DNA from: Kribbella sindirgiensis
GTDB lineage: Bacteria; Actinomycetota; Actinomycetes; Propionibacteriales; Kribbellaceae
Direction: 5' to 3'
Length of the DNA stretch: 64,000 nt
Assembly (NCBI RefSeq): GCF_004331435.1
Contig: NZ_SJKA01000003.1
Span: forward strand, 186,001 to 250,000
Below are positions 40,162 through 48,868 of this stretch, piece by piece (positions within the stretch are counted from its first letter, which is position 1; each line of letters starts with the position of its first letter). Below the pieces are notes generated by a model. That model saw only the letters and a program-made list of their open reading frames with translations. It did not search any database and had not been told where the DNA came from. Position numbers and translations under genes: made by a program.

Positions 40162-41088
40162 TCAGTTCTTCTCCAGTACGGACACCTGTACGCCGGACGC
40201 GGCCCACCGCGGGCCCACCGGAGTGATGCGCAGGGACCGCGTCTCGTCGGTGTCGTCGTCGCCACGGGTCACCACGATGTCCAGCCGATCGGGCGCGAGC
40301 GCCTCGGCCAGTCCATGACCCCACTCGACCACGGTGACCGCGTCGTCCAGGCTCGCGTCCAGGTCGAGATCGTCCAGCTCCGCGAACCCACCGATCCGGT
40401 ACGCGTCGACATGCACCAACGCGGGACCGCCGGCCAGCGACGGATGCACGCGCGAGATCACGAACGTCGGCGACGTGATCGCCCCGCGCACCTTCAGCCC
40501 GACGCCGAGTCCTTGCGTGAACGTCGTCTTGCCGGCGCCCAGATCACCGGACAGCACGAGTACGTCGCCTGCGCGCAGCTGACCGGCCAGCTCCTCGCCG
40601 ATCGCCTGCATCTCGTCGGCGGTCGGCACCGTCAACTCGATCGGCATCGCCTTGGCATAGGTGAGGTTGTGCGCCTGCTGGTCGACAACGGAGTACCCGC
40701 GCCGCCGCCAGAACTCCACGGTGTCCGGCAGTTCGACCCGCGCGATCAGGTTCACCCGGCCGAGCCCACGACGTACGGCGACCTCCTCCGCGCAACCGAC
40801 CATCGCCGAGGCGACGCCGCGCGCCTGGTACCGCGGGTCGACGGAGACCCGGCGGAGGTTCAGGACGTCACCGACCTGCTCGAACAGCACCGCCCCGAGC
40901 GGAACGCCGTCGCTCAGCACCAGCAAACCGCCGTGCTCGGCGATCGCCGCGGCGACCGTGGTCGCGTTCTCGGACAACGCCGTCGACGGCGGGTCGAGAA
41001 CCCGGCGCGCGGAGAAGGCGTGGTGGATCACATTCACGATGTCGTCGACGTGGTCCTGGGTGGCGTCGACGACGTGCAAGTCGGTCAT
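40162..41088 (-). CDS. tsaE: GNAT acetyltransferase-TsaE fusion
   Basis: A 308-residue two-domain protein. Residues ~1-148 are a GNAT acetyltransferase (LRRVSVDPRYQARGVASAMV, with DTVEFWRRRGYSVV). Residues ~150-308 are TsaE, the ATPase of the t6A complex: LSGDLGAGKTTFTQGLGVGL (Walker A), SPTFVISRVHP, LVHVDAYRIGGFAELDDLDL and VTVVEWGHGLAEAL. The frame is continuous with no start near the junction that has a ribosome site. Such fusions occur in some actinobacteria. The ATG overlaps the upstream hydrolase stop by one base. The acetyltransferase target is unknown. Confidence 0.92.
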   Translation of the reverse strand: MTDLHVVDATQDHVDDIVNVIHHAFSARRVLDPPSTALSENATTVAAAIAEHGGLLVLSDGVPLGAVLFEQVGDVLNLRRVSVDPRYQARGVASAMVGCAEEVAVRRGLGRVNLIARVELPDTVEFWRRRGYSVVDQQAHNLTYAKAMPIELTVPTADEMQAIGEELAGQLRAGDVLVLSGDLGAGKTTFTQGLGVGLKVRGAITSPTFVISRVHPSLAGGPALVHVDAYRIGGFAELDDLDLDASLDDAVTVVEWGHGLAEALAPDRLDIVVTRGDDDTDETRSLRITPVGPRWAASGVQVSVLEKN

Positions 41089-42206
41089 CAGGTGGGTCCT
41101 AGGGATTGTTCGGCTCGCTCGATCATCCCAAGGAGGGCCGCGGTGAACTCACGGTGGTGCTCGATCAGGCCCAGGTGACCGCAGTTCTGCACCTCGACCA
41201 GCTCGGCGCCGGGGACCCGCCGGACGATCTCCTCGGCGTGCGCGAACGGCGTCAGGTGATCCCTGTCGCCACCGACCACCACGCACTCCACCTTCTGCAA
41301 CGGCTCCAGGGCGTCGTACTTGTCGTGCAGCGCGAAGATCGGGTAGAACTCCGCGATCACCTCGATCGGCGTCGCCGCGATCATCTCGTTGACGAACTCG
41401 GTGAACGCCGGCGGCACCTCGGAGCCGAACGAGTACTTCCGGGTCAGCAGGTAGCTGATGTCCGTCCCGGCCTTCCGGCTGCGCTCCACCACGTCCGGGA
41501 TCCGGGCCAGCGCGGCGACCGTCGGCGTGGCGAGCGCCCGCGCGAGCATGCCGACCTTGCCCGGGAACACGATCGGCACCTGGTCCAGCCCGCCGGCGCT
41601 GGTCGAGCACAGGCCGACGCCGATCACCTGGTCGCCGAACAGCTCGGGATGCTGCTCGGCGAGCGCCATGATCGTCATCCCGCCCATCGAGTGACCGATC
41701 AGGATCACCGGTCCGGTCGGCGCGAACCGCTCGATGATGCCGTACAGGTCCTTGCCGAGCTGGTCGATGCTGACGTTCGCCCTCGCGGACCGCCCGGAGC
41801 GGCCGTGCGAGCGCTGGTCGTAGAACACCATCGTCCCGATGCCGGCCAGGTCCCGGCGCTCGAAGTGCCAGGCGTCCATGTTCAGGCCGTACCCGTGCGC
41901 GAAGATCACGGTCAGGTCCTCGGGCGGTAGCGGCAACTTTCGGCCGATCCTGCGCTTCGGCGGCGGAGCCGGTCGCCGCGAGCGCTTCAGCTCGTCCACC
42001 TCGACGTACAGCTCGACGCCGTCGTCGGCGGTGAAGATGTACGGCGTCCCGCGCTGGGACCCGAACGGCTCGGCCTCCAGCTGTTTGCGTTGCCCCGAGC
42101 GCCGGCCGATCACCTGACGCTCGACCGCGACACCGGCCGCGGCTCCCGCGGCCAGCACTCCGACCGCGGCCCCGATCAGACCAGCAGTCCGCCCTGCTTT
42201 GGACAT
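41088..42206 (-). CDS. Alpha/beta hydrolase with N-terminal membrane segment
   Basis: A 372-residue hydrolase. The N-terminus (GLIGAAVGVLAAGAAAGVAV) is a probable membrane anchor; the catalytic part has IFAHGYGLNMDAWHFERRDL, YDQRSHGRSGRS, the nucleophile elbow LIGHSMGGMTIMAL, an Asp in VVGGDRDHLTPF and His in NCGHLGLIEHH. This type of hydrolase commonly sits between alr and tsaE in actinobacteria. It starts 6 bases after the alr stop and overlaps the GNAT-tsaE start by one base. Function unknown, perhaps in cell envelope lipid turnover. Confidence 0.87.
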   Translation of the reverse strand: MSKAGRTAGLIGAAVGVLAAGAAAGVAVERQVIGRRSGQRKQLEAEPFGSQRGTPYIFTADDGVELYVEVDELKRSRRPAPPPKRRIGRKLPLPPEDLTVIFAHGYGLNMDAWHFERRDLAGIGTMVFYDQRSHGRSGRSARANVSIDQLGKDLYGIIERFAPTGPVILIGHSMGGMTIMALAEQHPELFGDQVIGVGLCSTSAGGLDQVPIVFPGKVGMLARALATPTVAALARIPDVVERSRKAGTDISYLLTRKYSFGSEVPPAFTEFVNEMIAATPIEVIAEFYPIFALHDKYDALEPLQKVECVVVGGDRDHLTPFAHAEEIVRRVPGAELVEVQNCGHLGLIEHHREFTAALLGMIERAEQSLGPT

Positions 42207-42212
42207 GCCGAT

Positions 42213-43358
42213 CTACCTTTCGCTGTCGACGTACCTGCGCGGGATCCGGGGGCCCAGGCGGGTGACGATCTCGTAGTTGATGGTCCCGGCGGCGTCGGCC
42301 CAGTCGTCCGCGGTCGGCTCACCCGACGTCCCCGGGCCGAACAGCACGACCTCGTCGCCCGCCGCGGCCTCGTCGTCGCCGAGGTCCACGACGCACTGGT
42401 CCATGCAGATCCGGCCGACGATCGCCCGCCGCCGGCCGTACGCCTGGACCGGGCCGCCGTTCGAGGCGTGCCGCGGCAGACCGTCGCCGTACCCGAGCGG
42501 GATCAGGCCGAGTGTCGACGGGCGCGGCGCGGTCCAGGTCAGCCCGTACGAGACGCCCGCACCGGCCGGCACCCGCTTCACCATCGCCAGCCGCGCCTTC
42601 AGCGTCATCGCCGGCCGCAACCCGAGCTCGGCCGACGGCAGCGCATGCCCGAACGGCGAGAGCCCGTACGTCGCGACGCCCGGGCGGACCAGGTCGAAAT
42701 GGGTCTCCGGCAGCGCCAGCGTGGCGCCGGAATTCGCGAGGTGCTTGAACTCGGCGTCGATCCCGAACGACTCGGCGACCTCGACCGCTTCGGTGAAGGT
42801 CGCCAGCTGGGACTCGTTCACCGGGCTCTTCGGCTCGTCCGAGGAGGCGAGATGCGACCAGATACCCTTGACCTCGATCTGCCCGCTCGCCTGTGCGCGG
42901 ACGGCGGCGCGGATCAACGCCGGCCACTCCTCCGGTACGGCGCCGCCGCGGGACAGGCCGGTGTCGATCTTGAGGTGCACCCGCGCCGGGTGGTCCTGGA
43001 CCGCGGCGACGAGCTCGTCGATCTCCCAGGGCGCGCCCGCGGACAGGTCGATCCCGGCCTCGATCGCGTCGGCCAGCGGCTCGCCGGGGGTGGTCAGCCA
43101 GCAGAAGATCGGCCCGGTGTCACCGGCCGCCCGCAGCGCGAGCGCCTCCTCGAGCACCGCGGCGCCGATCCAGTCCGCACCGGCCTGACGGGCCGCGCGG
43201 GCGACCGGCACCATCCCGTGCCCGTACCCGTCGGCCTTGACCACAGCCATCAGCTGCGCACCCTCGGCGCGGGCACGCAACGTGGTCACATTGTGACGGA
43301 TCGCGGCCAGATCGACCACGGCCTCAGCGCGGACCGGACGTGACTCAGGAGTAGACAT
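42213..43358 (-). CDS. alr: Alanine racemase
   Basis: Alr makes D-alanine for peptidoglycan with PLP. The 381-residue protein has the PLP Lys in AVVKADGYGHGMVPVAR, substrate Arg/His in SHLASSDEP, VRPGVATYGLSPFG for phosphate contact, the second catalytic Tyr in AGVSYGLTW and RICMDQCVVDLG. Full length. First gene of the run alr-hydrolase-GNAT/tsaE-tsaB-rimI-tsaD. Confidence 0.97.
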   Translation of the reverse strand: MSTPESRPVRAEAVVDLAAIRHNVTTLRARAEGAQLMAVVKADGYGHGMVPVARAARQAGADWIGAAVLEEALALRAAGDTGPIFCWLTTPGEPLADAIEAGIDLSAGAPWEIDELVAAVQDHPARVHLKIDTGLSRGGAVPEEWPALIRAAVRAQASGQIEVKGIWSHLASSDEPKSPVNESQLATFTEAVEVAESFGIDAEFKHLANSGATLALPETHFDLVRPGVATYGLSPFGHALPSAELGLRPAMTLKARLAMVKRVPAGAGVSYGLTWTAPRPSTLGLIPLGYGDGLPRHASNGGPVQAYGRRRAIVGRICMDQCVVDLGDDEAAAGDEVVLFGPGTSGEPTADDWADAAGTINYEIVTRLGPRIPRRYVDSER

Positions 43359-43373
43359 GGTCAGTCCAGTGTC

Positions 43374-44015
43374 TCAGGTGGCGTCGATCAGGTCGGCGAG
43401 GGCGCTCATGTTGTGGAAAACCGTGTCCGCATCGGAAAGTTTCGCGGGGTCGGTCATGCCGGCGTACCCGAAGACCTTCATCCCGGCGGCGATCGCGGCG
43501 GCGACGCCGAGCGGGCTGTCCTCGATCACCAGGCAGTCGACCGGTTTCACGCCCATCGACGCGGCGGCGTGCAGGAAGAGGTCCGGGGCGGGCTTGCCGT
43601 GCGCGACGTCCTCGGCGCTGAAGATCCGGCCCTCGAACCGGTGCAGGAAGCCGACCGCGGTCAACGCCGTACGGATCCTGCGATGGGTGCCCGAGGAGGC
43701 CAGACAGTAGGTGACGCCGCGCGCCTCCAGGTGGTCGAGGACAGCCTCAACGCCCTCGATCGCCTGGAGGTGGGCGAAACCGTCGAACAGCCGCTGGTGG
43801 TACCGGTCCTCGAGATCCGCCGGCAGCGGCCGCCCGAGCCGTGCCTCGGCCTGCTGCCGCATCGAGGCCATCGACCCGCCCATGAAGTCCCGTACCGCCT
43901 CCTCGAACGTGTACGGCAACCCCGCCTCGGTGAGCAGCTCGGCCAGAATCGTGTTGGCCAGCCGCTCGGAGTCCACCAGCACACCGTCGTTGTCGAAGAT
44001 CACGAGTTCACTCAC
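43374..44015 (-). CDS. HAD-superfamily phosphatase (phosphoglycolate/beta-PGM type)
   Basis: A 213-residue HAD hydrolase. Motif I is VIFDNDGVLVDSERLAN (Asp nucleophile and D+2), motif II YCLASSGTHRRI (Ser), motif III the Lys in HGKPAPDLFLHAAASMG and motif IV VIEDSPLGVAAAIAAG. The cap is the small helical type of beta-phosphoglucomutase-like enzymes. Substrate probably a small sugar or nucleotide phosphate. 15 bases upstream of alr. Confidence 0.88.
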   Translation of the reverse strand: MSELVIFDNDGVLVDSERLANTILAELLTEAGLPYTFEEAVRDFMGGSMASMRQQAEARLGRPLPADLEDRYHQRLFDGFAHLQAIEGVEAVLDHLEARGVTYCLASSGTHRRIRTALTAVGFLHRFEGRIFSAEDVAHGKPAPDLFLHAAASMGVKPVDCLVIEDSPLGVAAAIAAGMKVFGYAGMTDPAKLSDADTVFHNMSALADLIDAT

Positions 44016-44077
44016 ACCCGGAACCCTAAGCGGCCACCGCGCGAGCGCGGTGACCGCCGGGGTCGCGAGAGCGAGGG

Positions 44078-45307
44078 TCAGTTCTCCTGGATGGAGAAGT
44101 CGGTGAAGTTGAAGCGTTGCTTGGTGTTTCCGGTCGAGACGACCTCGACGCCGAAGTCGACCTGCCAGGTGGTCGCTTTCGGCGCCCAGCCGCGGGTGAT
44201 CATGTCGTTGAAGAAGCTGGCCAGCGGCATCGTCCCGGACTTCTGCGTCACCTGCGACACGTACGCCGTGTAGCCGTTCTCGTGCCAGACGTCGTACGTG
44301 AAGCCGCCGAAGGTGACGGTGCCGATCTTGCGCCCGGCAGGCACCTGCCCCTTGTTGTCGGTCCAGATCATCAGTTCGTTGTTCAGGTCGTCACCGATCC
44401 AGGCGTCGAACGCGACGTTGTAGATACAGGCCGGACAGTTGGCGGGTGTGCTCGCCGCGAACTTGGCCGACTGGATCTTCGACAGCGCCACGTCGTTGTA
44501 GTCCTTGTGCACGTTCGGGTACGCCTGAACGCCCTTGTCACCTGGCAGCGGCTGGGTCACGTCGACGTACCAGTTGTTGTAGTTGCAGGCGCTGAGCGTG
44601 TACGTGCCGTTCTCGTTGTTCCACATGTTGTTGTGCACGTAGTACGCACCGAACGTGCGGCCGTCGCCCTGGTTGTTCGTCGAGGTGGTGACGAACGAGG
44701 GGTTGGTGCAGGTCTGACTCGGACTGCCGGTCGACGTCGGCGTCGTCGTCGGTGGTGTCGTGGTCGTCGGTGGTGTCGTCGTCGACGTCGGCGGCTTGGT
44801 CGGAGTCGTGGTCGAGGTTTGCGTCGGTGTCGGCGTCGGCGTGCTGGACGTCGGCGGCTTCGTCGGGGTCGTGGTGGTGGTGGTCGGAGTCGGCGTCGTC
44901 GGCTGTGCCGGAGCCGCCGTGAAGTCGTAGTGCACCGTGTAGGTCAGCTTGGTCCCGGTGCGGTACCGGTCGCCGTCGTACCGGAGCGCACGCAGCCGGT
45001 AGCTGGTGTCCGTCGTACGGCGTGGGTCGATCGACAGCATCGCCGGACCGGACGCGGTCGCGGTGATCGCCACCGGCTTCTGACCGAACCCGTGCAGGAC
45101 CGTGCATCCCGAGGATGCGTCCAGGACACACGTCTCGACTCGTCCGACGCTGGGCAGAGCTGTCACCGTGCTGTCCGCGGCGTTCGCGGTCGCGACCGGC
45201 GAGTCCTTGCCCGCGTGCACGACAATTGGTGCCGCGACCAGCGCGCCGACGGCCAGTACGGCTGCCGGGACGAGGATGCGGCTCCGGAGAGATCGGGTGG
45301 GGGGCAT
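44078..45307 (-). CDS. Secreted GH12-family glycoside hydrolase
   Basis: A 409-residue exported protein. Signal segment residues 10-32 (RILVPAAVLAVGALVAAPIV), a beta-type domain to ~150, a Thr/Pro/Ser linker (TPTPTTTTTTPTKPPTSSTP type) and a C-terminal GH12 domain. GH12 marks: YYVHNNMWNNENGTYTLSAC, NNWYVDVTQP, the nucleophile Glu in DDLNNELMIWTDNKGQVPAG and the acid/base Glu in WQVDFGVEVVSTG. GH12 enzymes cleave beta-1,4-glucans or xyloglucan. In this gene the catalytic domain is C-terminal to the linker, with an N-terminal domain of unknown type. The upstream region holds ACCAAC-TG-GTTGGT (45370-45383), a possible operator. Confidence 0.85.
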   Translation of the reverse strand: MPPTRSLRSRILVPAAVLAVGALVAAPIVVHAGKDSPVATANAADSTVTALPSVGRVETCVLDASSGCTVLHGFGQKPVAITATASGPAMLSIDPRRTTDTSYRLRALRYDGDRYRTGTKLTYTVHYDFTAAPAQPTTPTPTTTTTTPTKPPTSSTPTPTPTQTSTTTPTKPPTSTTTPPTTTTPPTTTPTSTGSPSQTCTNPSFVTTSTNNQGDGRTFGAYYVHNNMWNNENGTYTLSACNYNNWYVDVTQPLPGDKGVQAYPNVHKDYNDVALSKIQSAKFAASTPANCPACIYNVAFDAWIGDDLNNELMIWTDNKGQVPAGRKIGTVTFGGFTYDVWHENGYTAYVSQVTQKSGTMPLASFFNDMITRGWAPKATTWQVDFGVEVVSTGNTKQRFNFTDFSIQEN

Positions 45308-45530
45308 GTGAAAAACATTCCTGTCTTTGGCTGACAGGCCGCCCGGTGTTGCCCCAGTGCTACCGGATGACCAACTGGTTGGTTGGGTCCCCAGAGAATT
45401 GCTCTCGCGTACGCGGCCTTGACGTTATCGAACCGTGATCAAGAGGTGTCAACCCCGGGTCCTGAATTAACGAAGCCTTCACGTGCAACGCGGACTCCCC
45501 CGTCAGCGTCCTCAGAGTGTGAACAAGTGT

Positions 45531-46316
45531 GTGAACAAACGAATGATCGCACTCGCCGCGACGGTTCTGCTAGCTCTCACCGCGTGCGGCAACGAGTCCG
45601 TGACCCGGTCCGGCCCCGAGGCGTCGCTGACCGGACGAACGTTCCTGTCCACCGAGGTGACCGAGAACGGGAAGCCGCGACCGCTCGCCGCGAAGAGCCA
45701 GGTCCGGCTGCAGTTCACCACCAACGGCCGGATGTCCTGGAACGCCGGCTGCAACACGTCGGAGACAACGGTGTCCACGTCCGACGGGCGGCTGAGCCTC
45801 GGCAAGGAGATCACGTCGACGCTGATCGGCTGCATGGGCGCTGCACAAGAGCAGGACACCTGGATTGCGAGCGTCCTCTCGACGAAGCCGGCCTGGAAGC
45901 TGGACGGCGACAAGCTCGTCCTCAGCACCGAGAGCACGACGATCTCGTTGCTCGACAAGGAGACCGCGCAGCCTGACCTCGCCCTCGACGGTACGAAGTG
46001 GCAGCTGACAACGGTCGTCACCGGCGAGGCCGCGTCGCACCAGGCCGGTTTCGAGAAGGTCTGGATGACGCTGAACGGCGAACGCGTCACCGGGTCGACC
46101 GGCTGCAACGAGTTCCAGGGCACGGTCGCGCGCGACACCGGCAAGCTCACTTTCGGCGAACTGGCCACCACCCGCCGGGCGTGCGCCGGCGACGCGGCAG
46201 CGATGGAATCCCTTGTCCTGAAGGGCTTGAAGGGCGAGCTGACCTACACGATCGACGGCTCGACGCTCCAGCTGCGTTCCTCCGGTGGCGGACTGGACTT
46301 CACCGGGCCACGCTGA
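45531..46316 (+). CDS. Lipoprotein with two META (HslJ-like) domains
   Basis: A 261-residue exported lipoprotein: KRMIALAATVLLALTACGNE has a lipobox (LTAC) for lipid attachment. Two META domains follow, each with the family signature: MSWNAGCNTSETTV and VTGSTGCNEFQGTV, and each with a later Cys (LIGCMG; RRACAG) that can pair. HslJ-like domains are linked to stress or aminoglycoside resistance in other bacteria. The GTG at 45531 or the ATG four codons on could be the start. Its 3' end overlaps a decayed gene on the other strand. Confidence 0.85.
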   Translation: MNKRMIALAATVLLALTACGNESVTRSGPEASLTGRTFLSTEVTENGKPRPLAAKSQVRLQFTTNGRMSWNAGCNTSETTVSTSDGRLSLGKEITSTLIGCMGAAQEQDTWIASVLSTKPAWKLDGDKLVLSTESTTISLLDKETAQPDLALDGTKWQLTTVVTGEAASHQAGFEKVWMTLNGERVTGSTGCNEFQGTVARDTGKLTFGELATTRRACAGDAAAMESLVLKGLKGELTYTIDGSTLQLRSSGGGLDFTGPR

Positions 46317-47089
46317 GGTCGAACGCCTGCACCTCGTTCTTGGTTGTCTCGTAGGAGATGAGCAGGTGACCGCGGTCCTTCAGCTGCTGCCGTTGGGTTG
46401 CGGTCAACGGGATCGTCCAGTGCTGCACGCCGCGGGTGACCTGCTGCGTGGCCTGCTTCACCAGGTGACCGCTCATGTTCGGTGACCATGGCGGCGTCGC
46501 GCCGTCGGTGATCGCGCAGGGCGTGAACCTCCGGCGTCACGGCGTACGACTGGTAGTCGTCGCGGGCGTGGATGAAGAAGTACAGCGCGTCATCGGACCA
46601 GCTGACCTTGGCCGTATTCCCTTCCCCTGTTGACGAAACGCCGCAGTCGTCGACGCCGGTGCAGGCGCTCGCGCCCTGCCAGATCCGGCCTAGGTCGAGC
46701 GTCGGGCCCGGGTACTCACCCGGGTCGGCCTTGCCGTCCACGACCGGCGCCTGCGTGGTCTGCGGGATGGCTGATGTCGGGACGAGAGTGAGCGTCAGCG
46801 TTTCGCTTCCGGTCGCGGTCCGGATCGGAATCCTGATGTTCTGCTGGGCGGGCAAGGTCGTGTCGGTGTTGGTCAGCTTGAACGTCACGGTCGCGTCCGC
46901 GCCGGGTGCGAGGTCGTACGGCTTCGCGTTGGCGTCGACGGTGAAGTTCGGCGGGAGGTCGAGCGAGACCGCGCCGGTCTGCTGCTTGGCGGACCAGTTG
47001 TGGACGACGACCGGTACGTCGATGGTCCGGCCGATCCCCATCGACTGGATCGCCTGTGAGCGGCCGAGGCGGCCCCACGAGCCGCGCAA
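46300..47089 (-). pseudogene. Remnant of a secreted protein with NEW3- and CBM9-like domains
   Basis: The minus strand encodes a NEW3-like domain (VDVPVVVHNWSAKQQTGAVS; DLAPGADATVTFKLTNTDTT), then a CBM9-like start (DGKADPGEYPGPTLDLGRIW; KVSWSDDALYFFIHARDDYQ). After SYAVTPE near 46530 the sense breaks; coding sense resumes in another frame from about 46474 (MSGHLVKQATQQVTRGVQHW ... YETTKNEVQAFDLSVAR) to a stop at 46300. No start or signal peptide exists at the 5' end. So a once larger exported enzyme or binding protein has lost its N-terminus and suffered an internal deletion or frameshift. Confidence 0.75.
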
Positions 47090-47114
47090 CCGCTTACCGC
47101 GCGTCCTGGTCGGT

Positions 47115-48506
47115 TCAGCTCAGGAGGCGGCGGGTGGCCTCGGGGAGGGATTGGGCGACGGTGATGGCCGTGGTGGGGCCGCCGGCGGAGGCTAGGTTGG
47201 CTGCGGCGGCGTGGAGGTAGGCGCCGGCGCTGGCTGCGTCGAGGGGCGTCAGGCCGCCGGCGAGGAGGGCGCCGCAGAGGCCGGCGAGGACGTCGCCGGC
47301 GCCGGCCGTCGCCAGCCAGGGGGTGGCGTTCGTGTTGATCCGAACCTCACCGTCCGGACTGGCGATCACGGTCGTAGCGCCTTTGAGCAGGACCGTGACG
47401 TCGAACGTCTCGGCCGCGAGCCGCGCGTACTTGAGCCGTTCGCCCTCGACGGTCGCGCGGTCGACGCCGAGCAGGCGCGAGAGCTCGCCGGCATGCGGGG
47501 TGATCAGTACGTCGACATGGTCGCCGGAGTCGTCGAGCGCCTTCAGACCGTCCGCGTCCAGGACGACGGGTTCGTCGGCGTCGAGCAGTTCGCGGATCCG
47601 CGGGATGTCGAGCTCGTCGCCGAGTCCGGAGCCGATGGCCCACGCCTGCACCCGCCCGTCGCCGACGACCTCCGGGTGGGCCTCGCGGACGGCGTTCGCC
47701 ACCGCATCCGGGCCGACGTACCGGACCATTCCGACCGGGCCCGCAAGAGCGCCGGCGGTGGCGATCACCGCGGCGCCTGGGTACTGGGTGGACCCGACCA
47801 TCAGGCCGAGTACGCCGCGCGAGTACTTGTCGGACTCACCGTGCGGGACGGGATAGAGCGCTCTGATGTCCGCGGCTTGGAGCACCTGCACTTCCGCGGA
47901 TGGGAGGTCGAGGCCGATGTCCACGAGATGGACCGGGCCGCAGGCGGTGGCGGCGGGGTCGACGAAGTGGCAGATCTTGTGCGTGCCGAACGTGACGGTG
48001 AGCGCGGCGTTCACATGCGGCTCGGGCGTCGCGCCGGTGTCCACGTCGACACCGGACGGCGTATCAACAGCCACGATCGGTACGCCGTACCGCTCGGCAA
48101 CCCGCACCGCCGCAAGCGCCTCGGCCCGGAGCCCCGGCCGCCCGCCGATCCCCACAATCCCGTCCACCACGACGTCGGTGCTCGGGATGTCGTCGGTCGA
48201 TCCGACCCGTCCGCCCGCGACCTTCAACGCGTCGAGCCCGCCCGCGTGCGCCCTGTCCGACAGCAGCACTGCGGTGACCTGAGCGCCGCGCCGCGCCAAG
48301 TTCGCGCCGGCGTACAGGGCGTCGCCGCCGTTGTCCCCGGAACCGATCAGCAGCACGACGCGAGCGCCGTACGTACCGCCAAGGAAGTTGCTGATGGCAA
48401 CCGCCAGCCCGGTCGCCGCACGCTGCATGAGCGTGCCCTCGGGCAGCTTCGCCATCAGCTCTGCCTCGGCTGCCCGAACCTGCTCGACGGTATGCGCGTG
48501 CCGCAT
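47115..48506 (-). CDS. nnr: Bifunctional NAD(P)H-hydrate epimerase / ADP-dependent dehydratase
   Basis: Nnr repairs hydrated NAD(P)H. The 463-residue protein has the N-terminal epimerase (YjeF_N: VVLLIGSGDNGGDALYAGAN, VDTPSGVDVDTG) and the C-terminal kinase-fold dehydratase (ITPHAGELSRLLG, NTNATPWLATAGAGDVLAGL). ATG at 48506 lies 2 bases after the acpS stop. The order acpS-nnr is conserved in many actinobacteria. Confidence 0.95.
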   Translation of the reverse strand: MRHAHTVEQVRAAEAELMAKLPEGTLMQRAATGLAVAISNFLGGTYGARVVLLIGSGDNGGDALYAGANLARRGAQVTAVLLSDRAHAGGLDALKVAGGRVGSTDDIPSTDVVVDGIVGIGGRPGLRAEALAAVRVAERYGVPIVAVDTPSGVDVDTGATPEPHVNAALTVTFGTHKICHFVDPAATACGPVHLVDIGLDLPSAEVQVLQAADIRALYPVPHGESDKYSRGVLGLMVGSTQYPGAAVIATAGALAGPVGMVRYVGPDAVANAVREAHPEVVGDGRVQAWAIGSGLGDELDIPRIRELLDADEPVVLDADGLKALDDSGDHVDVLITPHAGELSRLLGVDRATVEGERLKYARLAAETFDVTVLLKGATTVIASPDGEVRINTNATPWLATAGAGDVLAGLCGALLAGGLTPLDAASAGAYLHAAAANLASAGGPTTAITVAQSLPEATRRLLS

Positions 48507-48508
48507 GC

Positions 48509-48859
48509 TCAACCCTCCAGGACGACCACGGCGGAGGCGATCCCGGCGTCGTGGCTCAACGACAGATGCAGGCTCTGGACGCCAAGTTTCGCCGCCTGCG
48601 CCGCGACGGTGCCGGTGATCTCCAGCCACGGCCGCCCGGTCTCGTCGGTCTGCACCTCGGCGTCGTGCCAGTGCATCCCCGCGGGCGCCCCGAGCGCCTT
48701 CGCGAGCGCCTCCTTGGCCGCGAACCGTGCCGCCAGCGACGCCGGCGGCTTCACCGCCTCCACGGGAGTGAACACCCGATCCCGCAACCCCGGCGTACGT
48801 TCCAGCGTCCGCATGAACCGATCCACGTCGACCACATCGATACCCACGCCGACGATCAT
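48509..48859 (-). CDS. acpS: Holo-[acyl-carrier-protein] synthase
   Basis: AcpS attaches phosphopantetheine from CoA to acyl carrier protein. The 116-residue protein has [20 protein letters not shown] (metal Asp) and [18 protein letters not shown] (metal Glu), and [18 protein letters not shown] at the end. Full length for the small trimeric type. Followed by nnr at once; coaA, which makes the CoA precursor, is 3 kb away. Confidence 0.96.
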   Translation of the reverse strand: MIVGVGIDVVDVDRFMRTLERTPGLRDRVFTPVEAVKPPASLAARFAAKEALAKALGAPAGMHWHDAEVQTDETGRPWLEITGTVAAQAAKLGVQSLHLSLSHDAGIASAVVVLEG

Positions 48860-48868
48860 GCAGCCACC

